Shown piece after piece: positions 1 to 7,039 of a stretch of DNA of 7,122 nt. Source of the DNA: Candidatus Caccocola faecipullorum (GTDB taxonomy: Bacteria > Synergistota > Synergistia > Synergistales > Synergistaceae); the NCBI GenBank assembly GCA_018716365.1, contig DVKA01000257.1:1-7122 (forward strand). The letters are read 5' to 3'. Both the position numbers and the translations under genes were made by a program. The notes beneath the pieces are model-generated. The model was not told the DNA's origin and did no database searches. It was given only the letters and a program-made list of their open reading frames with translations. Numbering within the stretch: position 1 is the stretch's first letter; each line of letters begins with the position of its first letter.

Positions 1-192
1 CGCCCGCAGTTCAAAAATTCCATCGTCCAAATGCTCCGAATACGGCATCCTCAAATTGCCGCCGTTTTCCTCCAACAGCTTAACCATACGGACCATTTTT
101 GCCCGCATTTTTGTATCTAAGCTCAAAATAAAATCTTTAGCAGGCTCCGTACCGTTCGATAAATCGTAAAAAATAATTTTAACGCTAGACAC
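1..192 (-). CDS. HigB/Gp49-like RelE-family toxin, N-terminal part (C-terminus off the left edge)
   Basis: This is a partial gene: 64 codons are visible and the C-terminus lies beyond base 1. The translation reads like the phage-derived Gp49-like/HigB branch of the RelE/ParE toxin fold. It has an opening beta strand (VKIIFYD), a helical region (DFILSLDTKMRAKMVRMVKLLEENG), then the family-typical stretch MPYSEHLDDGIFELR, where a Gly-X-hydrophobic-Glu-Leu-Arg strand follows the M-P-Y segment. Family members are usually about 100-120 residues and cleave mRNA at the ribosome. They are normally encoded before an XRE-type antitoxin, which would here lie left of the window. The start is GTG at 192: the frame has a stop at 208-210 with no other usual start after it, and GGGAGG sits 7 bases upstream. 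The DNA is AT-richer than its neighbours, which suggests acquisition. Whether it is active cannot be judged without the missing half. Confidence 0.8.
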   Translation of the reverse strand, partial: MSSVKIIFYDLSNGTEPAKDFILSLDTKMRAKMVRMVKLLEENGGNLRMPYSEHLDDGIFELRA

Positions 193-209
193 CCCTTCGC
201 CTCCCTTTC

Positions 210-225
210 ATAGGATTTATCCCAT
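210..225. promoter_or_regulatory. Second, imperfect inverted repeat at the toxin transcription start (probable operator O2)
   Basis: ATAGGATTTATCCCAT forms a dyad with seven of eight complementary pairs, and its half-sites (ATAGGAT / ATCC) resemble the TATAGG / CCTATA arms of the neighbouring site. It covers the predicted transcription start and first leader bases. Two similar dyads in a row are common in toxin-antitoxin operons with cooperative autorepression. Confidence 0.5.
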
Positions 226-229
226 AAAA

Positions 230-258
230 ATTATATAGGTTATATCCTATAACGTCAA
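230..258 (-). promoter_or_regulatory. Near-consensus sigma-70 promoter of the toxin gene
   Basis: Read on the minus strand, TTGACG (253-258) is followed after exactly 17 bases by TATAAT (230-235). This puts transcription start near base 223, about 30 bases before the GTG start of the toxin gene. It is one of the two best promoter matches in the window. Its spacer and -10 box are covered by an inverted repeat, so it is probably repressed by the module's own antitoxin or toxin-antitoxin complex. Confidence 0.75.
234..251. promoter_or_regulatory. Inverted repeat overlapping the toxin promoter (probable operator O1)
   Basis: TATAGG and CCTATA arms flank a six-base centre, giving eight of nine complementary pairs around the axis at 242/243. 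The site covers the spacer and part of the -10 box of the toxin promoter, which is where an XRE-type antitoxin would bind to repress its operon. Operator function is inferred from position and symmetry. Confidence 0.6.
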
Positions 259-367
259 TCAACGCCGCGCTTGCGGCACGACGTTGTTAAGCGACACGAT
301 GAGCTAAAAGCGTGTGGTTATCGCCCGATTATTCTGTGATATGTGATAAATGTTGTGTGAGGCACCT

Positions 368-385
368 AAAACGCGCTATCCGCGT
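368..385 (-). terminator. Weak hairpin with T-run at the end of holA
   Basis: On the minus strand a five-base stem (ACGCG / CGCGT) with a five-base loop is followed by a short run of T. It overlaps the holA stop codon. The stem is too short for a confident intrinsic terminator, but no better candidate lies between holA and the toxin promoter. Confidence 0.3.
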
Positions 386-1302
386 GAGAGCAGGTTTATA
401 ATCGCGGTTTCGAGGCCGTTCCAGCCGGCGCCGCGCCCGCTTCTTTCTTCGATGCTGATGCGCAGGAGGTCGGCGGTGAAGTCTGTGAGCGCGGCGCGTC
501 CGTAGCGGCGCGCGGCCTGGGAGGCCATGCGCCAGGCGTAGTCTTTCGCGCCTAGCGCGCGCCCTATCGCGGCTCCGTCGTTTCCGAGGCTGGCGTACCA
601 TGCGAGGCGCATTCTGTTGTGTATCGGGGTTATGGATGGGATAAGGTCGGCGGACGAGGACATCGCGCGCAGGCTTTTCACCACGCCCACGGCGTCGCCT
701 GTGCAGAGGCCGTCGAGCAGGCGCAGGAGGTTGCGGCTACCGTCGTCGAGGCACATCTGCCGCACGTCCGCAGCCTCTATCGCGCCGTTTTTTTTCAGCA
801 GTTTCAGGCTTTTAAGCTGCGCGCGGATTTCTTCCGGGTCGTCGAGGAGCTCGACGATCATGGCAGCGCCCTGCGCCGATAGCGGCACTTCGAGCTCTCC
901 TGCGAGGCGCGTCACCCACGCCTGGCGTTCGCGCGGCCAGCGCGGGAATTCAACGGGTTTGACGACGCGGCATTTCGAGATGACGTCTTTGGGAATGAAT
1001 TTGGATGGCTGCGCCTTCGCGTCGCTTTCGTAGACGAGCAGGAGTATCACGTCTGACTGCGGTTCGACGACGGAGGCGAGTTTTTCGGGGAACGGCCCCA
1101 TAGTGAAGGCCGATTCCACTACGACGAAGCGTTTTTCATCAAAAAGGCCGCCGGTCATGTTGTCGGAGAGAAGGGAGTTCCACTCCCCTCCCTCCTGCTT
1201 TCCGGCGGCCGTGTATCCTTCTTTTTCAAGCGCTGCGGCAGTCTCCTCCAGCAGCCGTCTCTGGGCCGTTCCCGACGCGGCTATCAGGAGGAGCTGCGGC
1301 AT
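376..1302 (-). CDS. holA: DNA polymerase III subunit delta
   Basis: 308 residues, slightly shorter than the usual 320-345. The delta subunit is the clamp-loader wrench that opens the beta sliding clamp. What supports the call is the overall delta layout: an N-terminal nucleotide-binding-like fold ending in LFDEKRFVVVESA (53-65), a strand of the DVILLLVYES type (84-93), a W-rich linker (RWPRERQAWV, 121-130), a lid-like helical domain with LLDDPEEIRAQLKSLKLL (152-169), and a C-terminal collar domain ending in an acidic-basic helix and LETAIINLL (297-305). The first 20 residues lack the usual YLLYG-type opening, so the N-terminus is divergent. The start at 1302 is set by the TGATG overlap with the leuS stop: the frame stays open for 116 codons further upstream, but that part lies inside leuS and is not protein-like. 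Translation is probably coupled to leuS. Confidence 0.88.
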   Translation of the reverse strand: MPQLLLIAASGTAQRRLLEETAAALEKEGYTAAGKQEGGEWNSLLSDNMTGGLFDEKRFVVVESAFTMGPFPEKLASVVEPQSDVILLLVYESDAKAQPSKFIPKDVISKCRVVKPVEFPRWPRERQAWVTRLAGELEVPLSAQGAAMIVELLDDPEEIRAQLKSLKLLKKNGAIEAADVRQMCLDDGSRNLLRLLDGLCTGDAVGVVKSLRAMSSSADLIPSITPIHNRMRLAWYASLGNDGAAIGRALGAKDYAWRMASQAARRYGRAALTDFTADLLRISIEERSGRGAGWNGLETAIINLLSRG

Positions 1303-3800
1303 CAGCCCTTCACCACTATGTTGACGAGTTTGCCGGGGACGGCTATCGTCTTGACTATTTCCTTGCCTTCTATGCGCTTCTTGGTCTCCTCGCGGCCCAT
1401 GACCTCGGCGAGGAGGTCTTCTTTCGAGAGGCCCGCGGCGACGGTGAACTGCTCGCGCACCTTGCCGTTTATCTGGAGGACTATCGTGACGCTGTCTTCG
1501 ACGAGCGCGGTCGGATCTACCTCGAACCACTTGTGTACGGAGAGGAAGCTGTCGTTGCCTAGCATGTGCCAAAGCTCTTCCGTAATGTGCGGCGCGAAGG
1601 GCGAGAGGCAGCAGAGCAGAGTTTCGACGCCCTCGCGCTTGACGCTCCACCCCTTGTCGTCGGCGGGTGCGTAGGCGATGAGCGCGTTGGCCAGCTCCAT
1701 GAGGCGCGCGACGGCGGTGTTGAACTGGCGTTCGTCGCGGATGTCCTTCGTCACGCGGTCGAGAGTGCTGTGTATGACGCGCTTCATGTCGCGCTCTTCC
1801 TTGACGGTGATGTCCTTCATCGCTACGCGCTCGGGCGAGGCTGCCTTGAGCTGGTCGAGGCCGCCCTCGACGAGACGCCAGACGCGGCCGAGGAATCTGT
1901 TGGCCCCTTCGACGCCGCGCTCGGACCAGTCGAGGTCCTTCTCGGGCGGAGCGGCGAAGAGGATGAAGAGGCGCGCCGTATCCGCGCCGTATTTTTTGAT
2001 TATTTCGTCTGGGTCGACGACGTTGCCGAGCGATTTCGACATCTTCGCGCCGTCCTTGATGACCATGCCCTGCGTGAGCAGACGCTTGAACGGCTCGCGA
2101 ACGTCCTTCGGCAGCAGGCCGAGGTCGGAGAGCACCTTCGTGAAGAAGCGGGCGTAGATGAGGTGCAGGCAGGCGTGCTCAATGCCGCCGATGTACTGGT
2201 CGACGGGCATCCAGTAGGCCGCGGCCTTCGGGTCGAAGGGCTGGTCCTCGCTCCACGGCGAGGTGTAGCGGTCGAAGTACCACGACGAGCAGAAGAATGT
2301 GTCTATCGTGTCCGTCTCGCGGCGCGCGGGGCGTCCGCAGACGGGGCAGGTGGTTTCATACCAGTCGGGACGCAGCGCGAGCGGGTTGCCGCCGTTCGCG
2401 GGCATCTCGATGTCGAGCGGGAGCTTGACGGGGAGCTGGTCCTCGGGGACGGGGACTATGCCGCAGTGGTCGCAGTAGACCATCGGTATCGGCGTGCCCC
2501 AGTAGCGCTGGCGCGAAATGAGCCAGTCGCGCAGGCGGAACTGCACCTCGCGCTTGCCCTTGCCGTGCTCCTCGAACCAGTCGGCGGCCTTCTTGATGGC
2601 CTCGGGCGTCGGAAGCCCGTCGAGGAAGCCGGAGTTGCAGGCTACGCCGTCGGCGGCGACGGCCGCGGGCATCGTAGCTCCGTCGGGCGCTTCGCCGTCG
2701 GCGGGGCGGACGACTGTGATGACCGGGATGTTGTATTTGCGCGCGAAATCAAAGTCGCGCTGGTCGTGCGCGGGGACGCCCATGATTGCGCCAGTGCCGT
2801 AGTCGGTGAGGATATAGTCTGCAATCCAAATAGGAACTCTCTCGCCTGTGATTGGGTTTATCGCAGAGAAGCCGGTGTCCATGCCCTGCTTGTCCGTGCC
2901 GACCGCGGTGCGCTCGATGGCGCTGCGGTTCGACATGCGCTTTGCAAAGTCGAGCAGTTCTTCGGCCTTCTTGCCGCCGAGGCGCTTTGCAAACTCCTCG
3001 ACATAGGGATGCTCCGCCGCCATCGCGACGAAGGTGACGCCGAAAATTGTGTCGATGCGCGTCGTGAAGGCTTCAAGCTTCAGCTCCGTGTCCGCTATCT
3101 CCATTTCGAAATGGACGCCTTCGGAACGGCCTATCCAGTTGCGCTGCATCGTGACGACGCGCTCCGGCCAGCCTGTCAGCTCGTCGAGGCAGTCTACAAG
3201 CTCCTGCGCATAATCCGTGATGCGGATGAACCACTGGTCGAGGCCGCGTTTGGTGACGGGTGTGCCGCATCTCCAGCAGACGCCGTCGCCGACGACCTGC
3301 TCGTTCGCGAGCACCGTCTGGCACTTCTCGCACCAGTTGACGGGCGCGTGCTTGCGATAGACAAGCCCTTTCTTATAGAACTGGAGGAAAAGCCACTGGT
3401 TCCAGCGGTAGTATCTCTCGCTGCAGGTCTCGACGCGGCGTCTCCAGTCGTAGCTGTAGCCCGCGTGCTTGAGCTGCTGCGTCATGTGCTCTATGTTGCT
3501 CCACGTCCAGTCGGAGGGCGCGGTTTTGTGCTTTATCGCCGCGTTCTCGGCCGGCATTCCGAAAGAGTCGAAGCCCATCGGGTAGAGGACGTTCTTCCCG
3601 TTCATGCGCTGGAAGCGCGCCATAAGGTCGCCTATCGTGTAGTTGCGCAGGTGGCCCATGTGGAGCGCGCCGCTTGGATAGGGGAACATTTCGAGGCAGT
3701 AAAATTTCTCCTTCGACGGGTCGGCCTCAACTTCGAAGATTTTCGAATCGGCCCACTCTTTCTGCCATTTCGGCTCGATGGAGGCAAAATCGTACGGCAT
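1302..3800 (-). CDS. leuS: Leucine--tRNA ligase
   Basis: 832 residues, full length for a bacterial class Ia leucyl-tRNA synthetase, which charges tRNA-Leu with leucine using ATP in the cytoplasm. The HIGH-type motif is HMGH at 47-50 and KMSKS is intact at 586-590. A zinc-ribbon with two CxxC pairs (C157/C160 and C176/C179) and a second set (C443/C446 and C485/C488) are both present. The CP1 editing domain (about 225-420) keeps the threonine-rich TTRIDT (246-251) and the catalytic-pocket VPAHDQRD with Asp346, so post-transfer proofreading should be intact. The anticodon-binding helical domain spans about 660-775, and the C-terminal domain begins at [10 protein letters not shown]. There is no leucine-specific insertion before KMSKS, unlike E. 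coli. The start at 3800 has AAGGAG eight bases upstream. It is the first gene of the leuS-holA operon. Confidence 0.98.
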   Translation of the reverse strand: MPYDFASIEPKWQKEWADSKIFEVEADPSKEKFYCLEMFPYPSGALHMGHLRNYTIGDLMARFQRMNGKNVLYPMGFDSFGMPAENAAIKHKTAPSDWTWSNIEHMTQQLKHAGYSYDWRRRVETCSERYYRWNQWLFLQFYKKGLVYRKHAPVNWCEKCQTVLANEQVVGDGVCWRCGTPVTKRGLDQWFIRITDYAQELVDCLDELTGWPERVVTMQRNWIGRSEGVHFEMEIADTELKLEAFTTRIDTIFGVTFVAMAAEHPYVEEFAKRLGGKKAEELLDFAKRMSNRSAIERTAVGTDKQGMDTGFSAINPITGERVPIWIADYILTDYGTGAIMGVPAHDQRDFDFARKYNIPVITVVRPADGEAPDGATMPAAVAADGVACNSGFLDGLPTPEAIKKAADWFEEHGKGKREVQFRLRDWLISRQRYWGTPIPMVYCDHCGIVPVPEDQLPVKLPLDIEMPANGGNPLALRPDWYETTCPVCGRPARRETDTIDTFFCSSWYFDRYTSPWSEDQPFDPKAAAYWMPVDQYIGGIEHACLHLIYARFFTKVLSDLGLLPKDVREPFKRLLTQGMVIKDGAKMSKSLGNVVDPDEIIKKYGADTARLFILFAAPPEKDLDWSERGVEGANRFLGRVWRLVEGGLDQLKAASPERVAMKDITVKEERDMKRVIHSTLDRVTKDIRDERQFNTAVARLMELANALIAYAPADDKGWSVKREGVETLLCCLSPFAPHITEELWHMLGNDSFLSVHKWFEVDPTALVEDSVTIVLQINGKVREQFTVAAGLSKEDLLAEVMGREETKKRIEGKEIVKTIAVPGKLVNIVVKG

Positions 3801-3844
3801 CTATATCTCTCCTTCATACGAAGAATTTTCTCATACATCGTGTA

Positions 3845-3873
3845 ATTATATACACAGCGCAAGGGCAGGTCAA
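3845..3873 (-). promoter_or_regulatory. sigma-70 promoter of the leuS-holA operon
   Basis: On the minus strand TTGACC (3868-3873) and TATAAT (3845-3850) are separated by exactly 17 bases. Transcription would start near 3838, giving a leader of about 38 bases containing the AAGGAG ribosome-binding site (3809-3814). This leader is too short for a T-box, the element that controls many Gram-positive aminoacyl-tRNA synthetase genes, so leuS appears not to be tRNA-regulated from this promoter. Confidence 0.8.
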
Positions 3874-4292
3874 ACGCGCGGGACGGCGTAAACACGCGGG
3901 GATATGACGAGCTTGATATGCTTTCATATGAAAATTAAAACAGCCATCGCGTAAAGAATCCGGCCCCGGGTGTTGACGTGCGGACGAGGCAGCTGGCGAG
4001 GGGAGCCCTGACTGTCCAGACATGCGACCCTGCGCGACGCCCGGCATTGGGCATTCGAGCGCAGCGGAAGCCGGCGGCGCCGAATGTCCGGGCTGTCCGC
4101 CTGTTTTACCCGGCGGCGCAGATTCGTCCGCCTTCCGCAGATTCGCGCTCTTCGCCGCGAGTCGGCAATTTTTCCGTAAGCTTTGAAAATTTCCATGATT
4201 TGCGCCGCGCGCCTCAAAACGGCGCCTCTCCGCAGGCTTCACGCGCGCGCCTCCGTTCTGCGCCGCGCGGCAGTGGTGTGGACGCGCGCACG
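3874..4292. other. About 420-base intergenic stretch without a convincing gene
   Basis: The stretch lies between the leuS promoter and the terminator of the regulator gene. Reading frames here translate to arginine-, proline- and alanine-rich sequence with no recognisable domain. One minus-strand frame opens with GTG at 4242 behind a GGAGG, but it runs through the leuS promoter and looks random. A short direct repeat (CGCAGATTCG, twice near 4117-4147) and several GC-rich short dyads are present. No tRNA, riboswitch or known structured RNA is recognisable by eye. A decayed gene or an unrecognised RNA remains possible. Confidence 0.5.
3922..3933. repeat. Perfect 12-base palindrome upstream of leuS promoter
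   Basis: TTTCATATGAAA is a perfect dyad lying about 50 bases upstream of the leuS -35 box, in an AT-rich island (about 3901-3960) within GC-rich surroundings. Its position would suit an upstream regulatory site, but nothing else in the window repeats it and no binding protein is evident. Confidence 0.35.
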
Positions 4293-4328
4293 AAAAAAAC
4301 GCCGCCTCCGTGAAGAGCGCGGCGTTTT
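4293..4328 (-). terminator. Strong intrinsic terminator of the CdaR-type regulator gene
   Basis: A ten-base perfect stem (AAAACGCCGC / GCGGCGTTTT, 4296-4305 and 4319-4328) with a 13-base loop is followed, on the minus strand, by seven consecutive T (complement of 4293-4299). It begins about 43 bases after the stop codon at 4372. The T-run on both sides makes it potentially bidirectional, but no plus-strand gene ends here. It separates the regulator transcript from leuS. Confidence 0.9.
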
Positions 4329-4371
4329 GTAATTTTCTATGCGGCTGCCTGCCTGAGCGCGGAGGCGCGTT

Positions 4372-5535
4372 TCAGCTCTTTTCTTCCTCGCTGATGTTCT
4401 TCAGCACAAAGGCGGCCCAGAGCTCGAAGGCATCCTTGAAGTTCCACGGGTCCTTGCCCGTCAGCGCGCGTATCTTTTTCAATCTGTACTGGAGGCTGTT
4501 GCGGTGCATCGAGAGGCGCTCGGCCACCTCGCCGCTTGCGAACGGCGATTCGCACCAGCCGAGGAATGTGTCGCGCATTTCCTCGTAGTCGCTGCGTCCT
4601 TCGAGCCCCGCGAGCGTCCTGTGCGCGAACTCCTCGCGCTTGCCGACCGGCAGCATGTCGAGCAGCGCTTCGCTCGTCAGGCTGCGCGCCGAGACGACGC
4701 CGCTCATCTTGAGCAGCCCGCCGAGGCGCATCGCGTCGCGCGCCGAACGCAGCGAAATCGCAAGGCCGTTCATGTCGTTCGCGGGGAATCCGACTGCGAC
4801 GTCGGCCGTTATGCCCTTGACTTCGAGGTTTTCTATAAAGCTCTTTGCAGTGGTTTCTATGCTCTGCGTCACGTCATCATTCGTCCCGGGCCTGTTCGGC
4901 GTGACGAAGACCGTCACGCGGCGGTTGCGCTGCGGGCAGATGACGTTGCGCGGATGCGAGAAGGCCGAGCGCAGCTCGCGCACCATGATCTGGTAGGCGT
5001 TCTCGCTCGAATCGTCCTTCCACGATTTCATCTCGGCTATTATGACGTTTTTGCAGCGCGTGAGCGTGACGCCGAGCTCCTTGCCCTGCATGTTGATAAG
5101 CTCGCTCATGCCCTGAGAGCCGTCGTAGGAAGCGACGTTCTCGACAAGGTCGCGCAGCGCGCGCTCGCGGATGAGGTTCGATTCGAGGAACGCCTGCTCG
5201 CGCAGCATGATCTCCGCCTGCTTCTGCACGAGAAGGCCGAAGCGCTCCACCTCCTCCGGTATACCCGCTATCGAGACGGAGCCGATGACCTTGCCGAAAA
5301 ACTGTATCGGCAGCGTGTAGCCGGGGTAGACGCCCGGCATCTTCTTCGCCTCCTCCCTTCCGGTGACGCTCGGCTTGTTTTCCTGCATCACCTTGACGGA
5401 GGGCTCGTGGAAGGTCCCGACCCGCTTCCTCACATTGCAGCCGATGATGATCCCGTTTTCGTCCGTGACGAGCACGCCCCGGCCGATGACTTCGCTGGTG
5501 CTTTCCGCTATCCTTTGCGCCATCTTCTTAAACAT
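4372..5535 (-). CDS. CdaR/PucR-family transcriptional regulator (sugar-diacid-type sensor, C-terminal HTH)
   Basis: 387 residues from the preferred start, a normal length for the CdaR family. The N-terminal ligand domain (about 1-130) resembles the diacid-recognition domain: AQRIAESTSEVIGRGVLVTD, then a Y-x-LPIQFFGKVIGSVSIAG strand block (73-91) and the family-typical EEVERFGLLVQKQAE (94-108). A central GGDEF-like, non-catalytic region spans about 140-280. The C-terminal PucR-type helix-turn-helix (333-378) has VAERLSMHRNSLQYRLKKI followed by the family's D-F-K-D-A-F-E-L-W end. The start at 5535 is chosen because GGGAGTG lies six bases upstream; the longer frame from 5568 adds 11 residues without a ribosome-binding site. 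CdaR relatives activate sugar-acid or glycerate genes. Here the gene is divergent from grdE, so control of the reductase genes is inferred. The effector is unknown. Confidence 0.88.
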   Translation of the reverse strand: MFKKMAQRIAESTSEVIGRGVLVTDENGIIIGCNVRKRVGTFHEPSVKVMQENKPSVTGREEAKKMPGVYPGYTLPIQFFGKVIGSVSIAGIPEEVERFGLLVQKQAEIMLREQAFLESNLIRERALRDLVENVASYDGSQGMSELINMQGKELGVTLTRCKNVIIAEMKSWKDDSSENAYQIMVRELRSAFSHPRNVICPQRNRRVTVFVTPNRPGTNDDVTQSIETTAKSFIENLEVKGITADVAVGFPANDMNGLAISLRSARDAMRLGGLLKMSGVVSARSLTSEALLDMLPVGKREEFAHRTLAGLEGRSDYEEMRDTFLGWCESPFASGEVAERLSMHRNSLQYRLKKIRALTGKDPWNFKDAFELWAAFVLKNISEEEKS

Positions 5536-5580
5536 AGAAAACACTCCCGGGATTTTATTCAAGAGCATAGTTCAATAATT

Positions 5581-5593
5581 ATTATACATTATA
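5581..5593 (-). promoter_or_regulatory. Putative -10 region of the regulator gene (two TATAAT boxes)
   Basis: Minus-strand TATAAT occurs at 5588-5593 and again at 5581-5586, both suitably placed about 45-55 bases before the regulator start at 5535. No good -35 box sits 16-18 bases upstream of either one, so the promoter may need an activator. The boxes coincide with the left arm of an inverted repeat, which suggests autoregulation. Confidence 0.45.
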
Positions 5594-5617
5594 TTTATGT
5601 TCTTAGGAATAATGTAT
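5584..5617. promoter_or_regulatory. Inverted repeat with 9-base arms in the regulator/grdE control region
   Basis: ATACATTAT (5584-5592) and its exact reverse complement ATAATGTAT (5609-5617) are separated by 16 bases, with arm centres 25 bases apart. The left arm overlaps the predicted -10 boxes of the regulator gene. The geometry fits a dimeric regulator binding two half-sites about two and a half helical turns apart. The protein that binds is not known; the adjacent CdaR-type regulator is the first candidate. Confidence 0.5.
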
Positions 5618-5649
5618 TTTGCGGCCATAAAAGAGTAAAATGTGAATAA

Positions 5650-5680
5650 GGAAACAAGCGGTTTTTTGCCGTCCGTTTCC
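5650..5680. promoter_or_regulatory. Hairpin-capable dyad in the grdE leader
   Basis: GGAAAC (5650-5655) pairs with GTTTCC (5675-5680), and inside it CGG pairs with CCG around a T-rich seven-base loop, with a symmetric three-base internal loop. It lies about 55-85 bases before grdE. It could be a protein-binding site or an RNA hairpin in the leader. It is not followed by a T-run, so a simple terminator is unlikely. Confidence 0.4.
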
Positions 5681-5687
5681 CCGCGCA

Positions 5688-5710
5688 AAACAATGTACCG
5701 TTCATTATTT
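5688..5710. promoter_or_regulatory. Imperfect palindrome just upstream of the grdE ribosome-binding site
   Basis: The core AATGTACCGTTCATT, extended by three A/T pairs on each side, gives 9 complementary pairs of 11 around the base at 5699. It ends about ten bases before the ribosome-binding site of grdE, a position typical of an operator or a leader control element. Function is inferred. Confidence 0.4.
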
Positions 5711-5736
5711 CTACACAACCAAAGGAGGAATGCAGC

Positions 5737-7026
5737 ATGCGTTTGGAATTGCATAAGGTCCATATCAAAGGACTTGCTTTTGCAGACACCACACATGTGA
5801 AGGACGGCGTTCTCTATGTGAACAAGGCCGAAGCCGAAGCCCTCATCGCCGAGGACAGAAACTTCAAAGAGGTCAGCATAGATTTCGCCTGCCCCGGAGA
5901 CAAGACGAGAATCATCCCCGTAAAGGATGCCGTCGAGCCCCGCGTCAAGATGGGAAAGGGCAATTACTTCCCCGGCTTCATGGCCCCGATGGGCAAGGCC
6001 GGAGAGGGACAGACCCTCGTCCTTGACGGCGCGGCGGTAATCACCTGCGGACCGATCGTCGCCTTCCAGGAGGGCTTCATCGACATGAGCGGCCCCGGAG
6101 CTCCGTACACTCCGTTCTCCGCGACATACAACGTAGTCCTCTCCGTCGTCCCCGTCGACGACCTTGAGAAGCACCTCTACGAGACCTCGCTCCGCGAAGC
6201 GGGACTCAAGCTCGCCGTCTACCTCGCCAAGTGCGCGGACGAGCACGGCGCGACCGCCGACGAAGTCACCGTATTTGAAAAGGGCGACACCTTCGAAGAG
6301 AGCAAGAAGTACCCCGACCTCCCAAAGGTCATCTACGTCTGCATGAACATCACGCAGGGACTTCTCCACGACACCTACCTCTACGCGGCGGACCTCCGTC
6401 CCTCGCTCCCGACGCTCATTCATCCGAACGAAGTGCTCGACGGCGCGATGGTCTCCGGCAACTGCGTCTCCGGCTGCGACAAGAACACCACCTGGCATCA
6501 CTGCCACAACCCGATAGTCCAGGCGCTCTATGCGCGCCACGGTAAGGAAATCAACTTCCTCGGCATGGTTCCGACGCAGGAAAGCACGATCCTCGCCGGT
6601 AAGCTCCGCGCTTCGCAGCTCAACCTCTCGATAGCGCAGCAGCTCGGCGCAGACGGCGTCATCGTCTCCGAGGAAGGCTACGGCAACCCCGACACCGACC
6701 TCTGCCTCAACGCGAAGAACTTCGAAAAGGCCGGAATCAAGGCCGTCCTCGTCTCCGACGAATCGGCCGGAACCGACGGCGCAAGCCAGAGCCTTGCCGA
6801 CGCCACGCCGGAACTCGACGCCTTCATCTCGACCGGAAACGTCAACGAGATGATCGAAGTTCCCGCGATGGACAAGGTCATCGGATACCCCGAGCAGATA
6901 GCGCTCCTCTCCGGCGGTGCGGCGGAAAGCCTGCGTCCCGACGGATCGATGTACGTCGAGCTCCAGTCCATCATCGCCTCCACGGCTGAGATAGGCTTCA
7001 ACAAACTCGGCTGCGAGTGGGTATAG
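5737..7026 (+). CDS. grdE: Glycine/sarcosine/betaine reductase component B, alpha-beta proprotein
   Basis: 429 residues, the usual length for the GrdE/GrdG/GrdI proprotein. In the family it is cleaved in front of an internal cysteine, which leaves a pyruvoyl-type carbonyl on the new N-terminus. That carbonyl binds the amine substrate as a Schiff base, and the GrdB selenoprotein then transfers the carboxymethyl group to protein A. The cleavage motif is visible: GNCVSGC, with Asn242-Cys243 (Cys codon at 6463-6465), matching the position known in Clostridium sticklandii GrdE. The opening MRLELHKVHIKGLAF, the LYVNK segment and PVKDAVEPRVKMG (61-73) are family hallmarks. The start has AGGAGG eight bases upstream. 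It is followed 13 bases later by the selenoprotein subunit. Which substrate (glycine, sarcosine or betaine) cannot be settled here, so the symbol is the generic family choice. Confidence 0.93.
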   Translation: MRLELHKVHIKGLAFADTTHVKDGVLYVNKAEAEALIAEDRNFKEVSIDFACPGDKTRIIPVKDAVEPRVKMGKGNYFPGFMAPMGKAGEGQTLVLDGAAVITCGPIVAFQEGFIDMSGPGAPYTPFSATYNVVLSVVPVDDLEKHLYETSLREAGLKLAVYLAKCADEHGATADEVTVFEKGDTFEESKKYPDLPKVIYVCMNITQGLLHDTYLYAADLRPSLPTLIHPNEVLDGAMVSGNCVSGCDKNTTWHHCHNPIVQALYARHGKEINFLGMVPTQESTILAGKLRASQLNLSIAQQLGADGVIVSEEGYGNPDTDLCLNAKNFEKAGIKAVLVSDESAGTDGASQSLADATPELDAFISTGNVNEMIEVPAMDKVIGYPEQIALLSGGAAESLRPDGSMYVELQSIIASTAEIGFNKLGCEWV

Positions 7027-7039
7027 GGAGGTAACTGAC

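Noticed and set aside
264..277. GCCGC-GCTT-GCGGC hairpin as a terminator downstream of holA
   Set aside because: The stem is only five bases and neither strand has a T-run after it, so it cannot be supported as an intrinsic terminator.
335..348. Tandem TGTGATA repeat after holA
   Set aside because: Two copies of a 7-base unit are too few to call a repeat element and nothing around them suggests a CRISPR or attachment site.
3801..3838. T-box or attenuator in the leuS leader
   Set aside because: The leader from the predicted start is only about 38 bases, and no specifier loop, T-box sequence or terminator hairpin can be fitted.
1566..3845. A 759-codon open frame on the plus strand antisense to leuS
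   Set aside because: It mirrors leuS codon structure (GC-rich third positions leave the opposite strand free of stops), has no ribosome-binding site or recognisable domain, and leuS is unmistakably the real gene.
3814..4242. A 142-codon minus-strand frame starting with GTG behind GGAGG
   Set aside because: The composition is low-complexity P/A/R-rich, it has no recognisable domain and it reads straight across the leuS promoter and leader. The GGAGG match is easily chance in GC-rich DNA.
4504..5649. A 381-codon open frame on the plus strand antisense to the regulator
   Set aside because: It is R/H/A-rich without a domain, and the regulator on the other strand has clear family motifs and a ribosome-binding site.
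5737..5760. Possible sigma-54 promoter-like bases near the grdE start
   Set aside because: The GG...GC-like spacing falls inside the coding sequence and lacks the full TGGCAC-N5-TTGC pattern.
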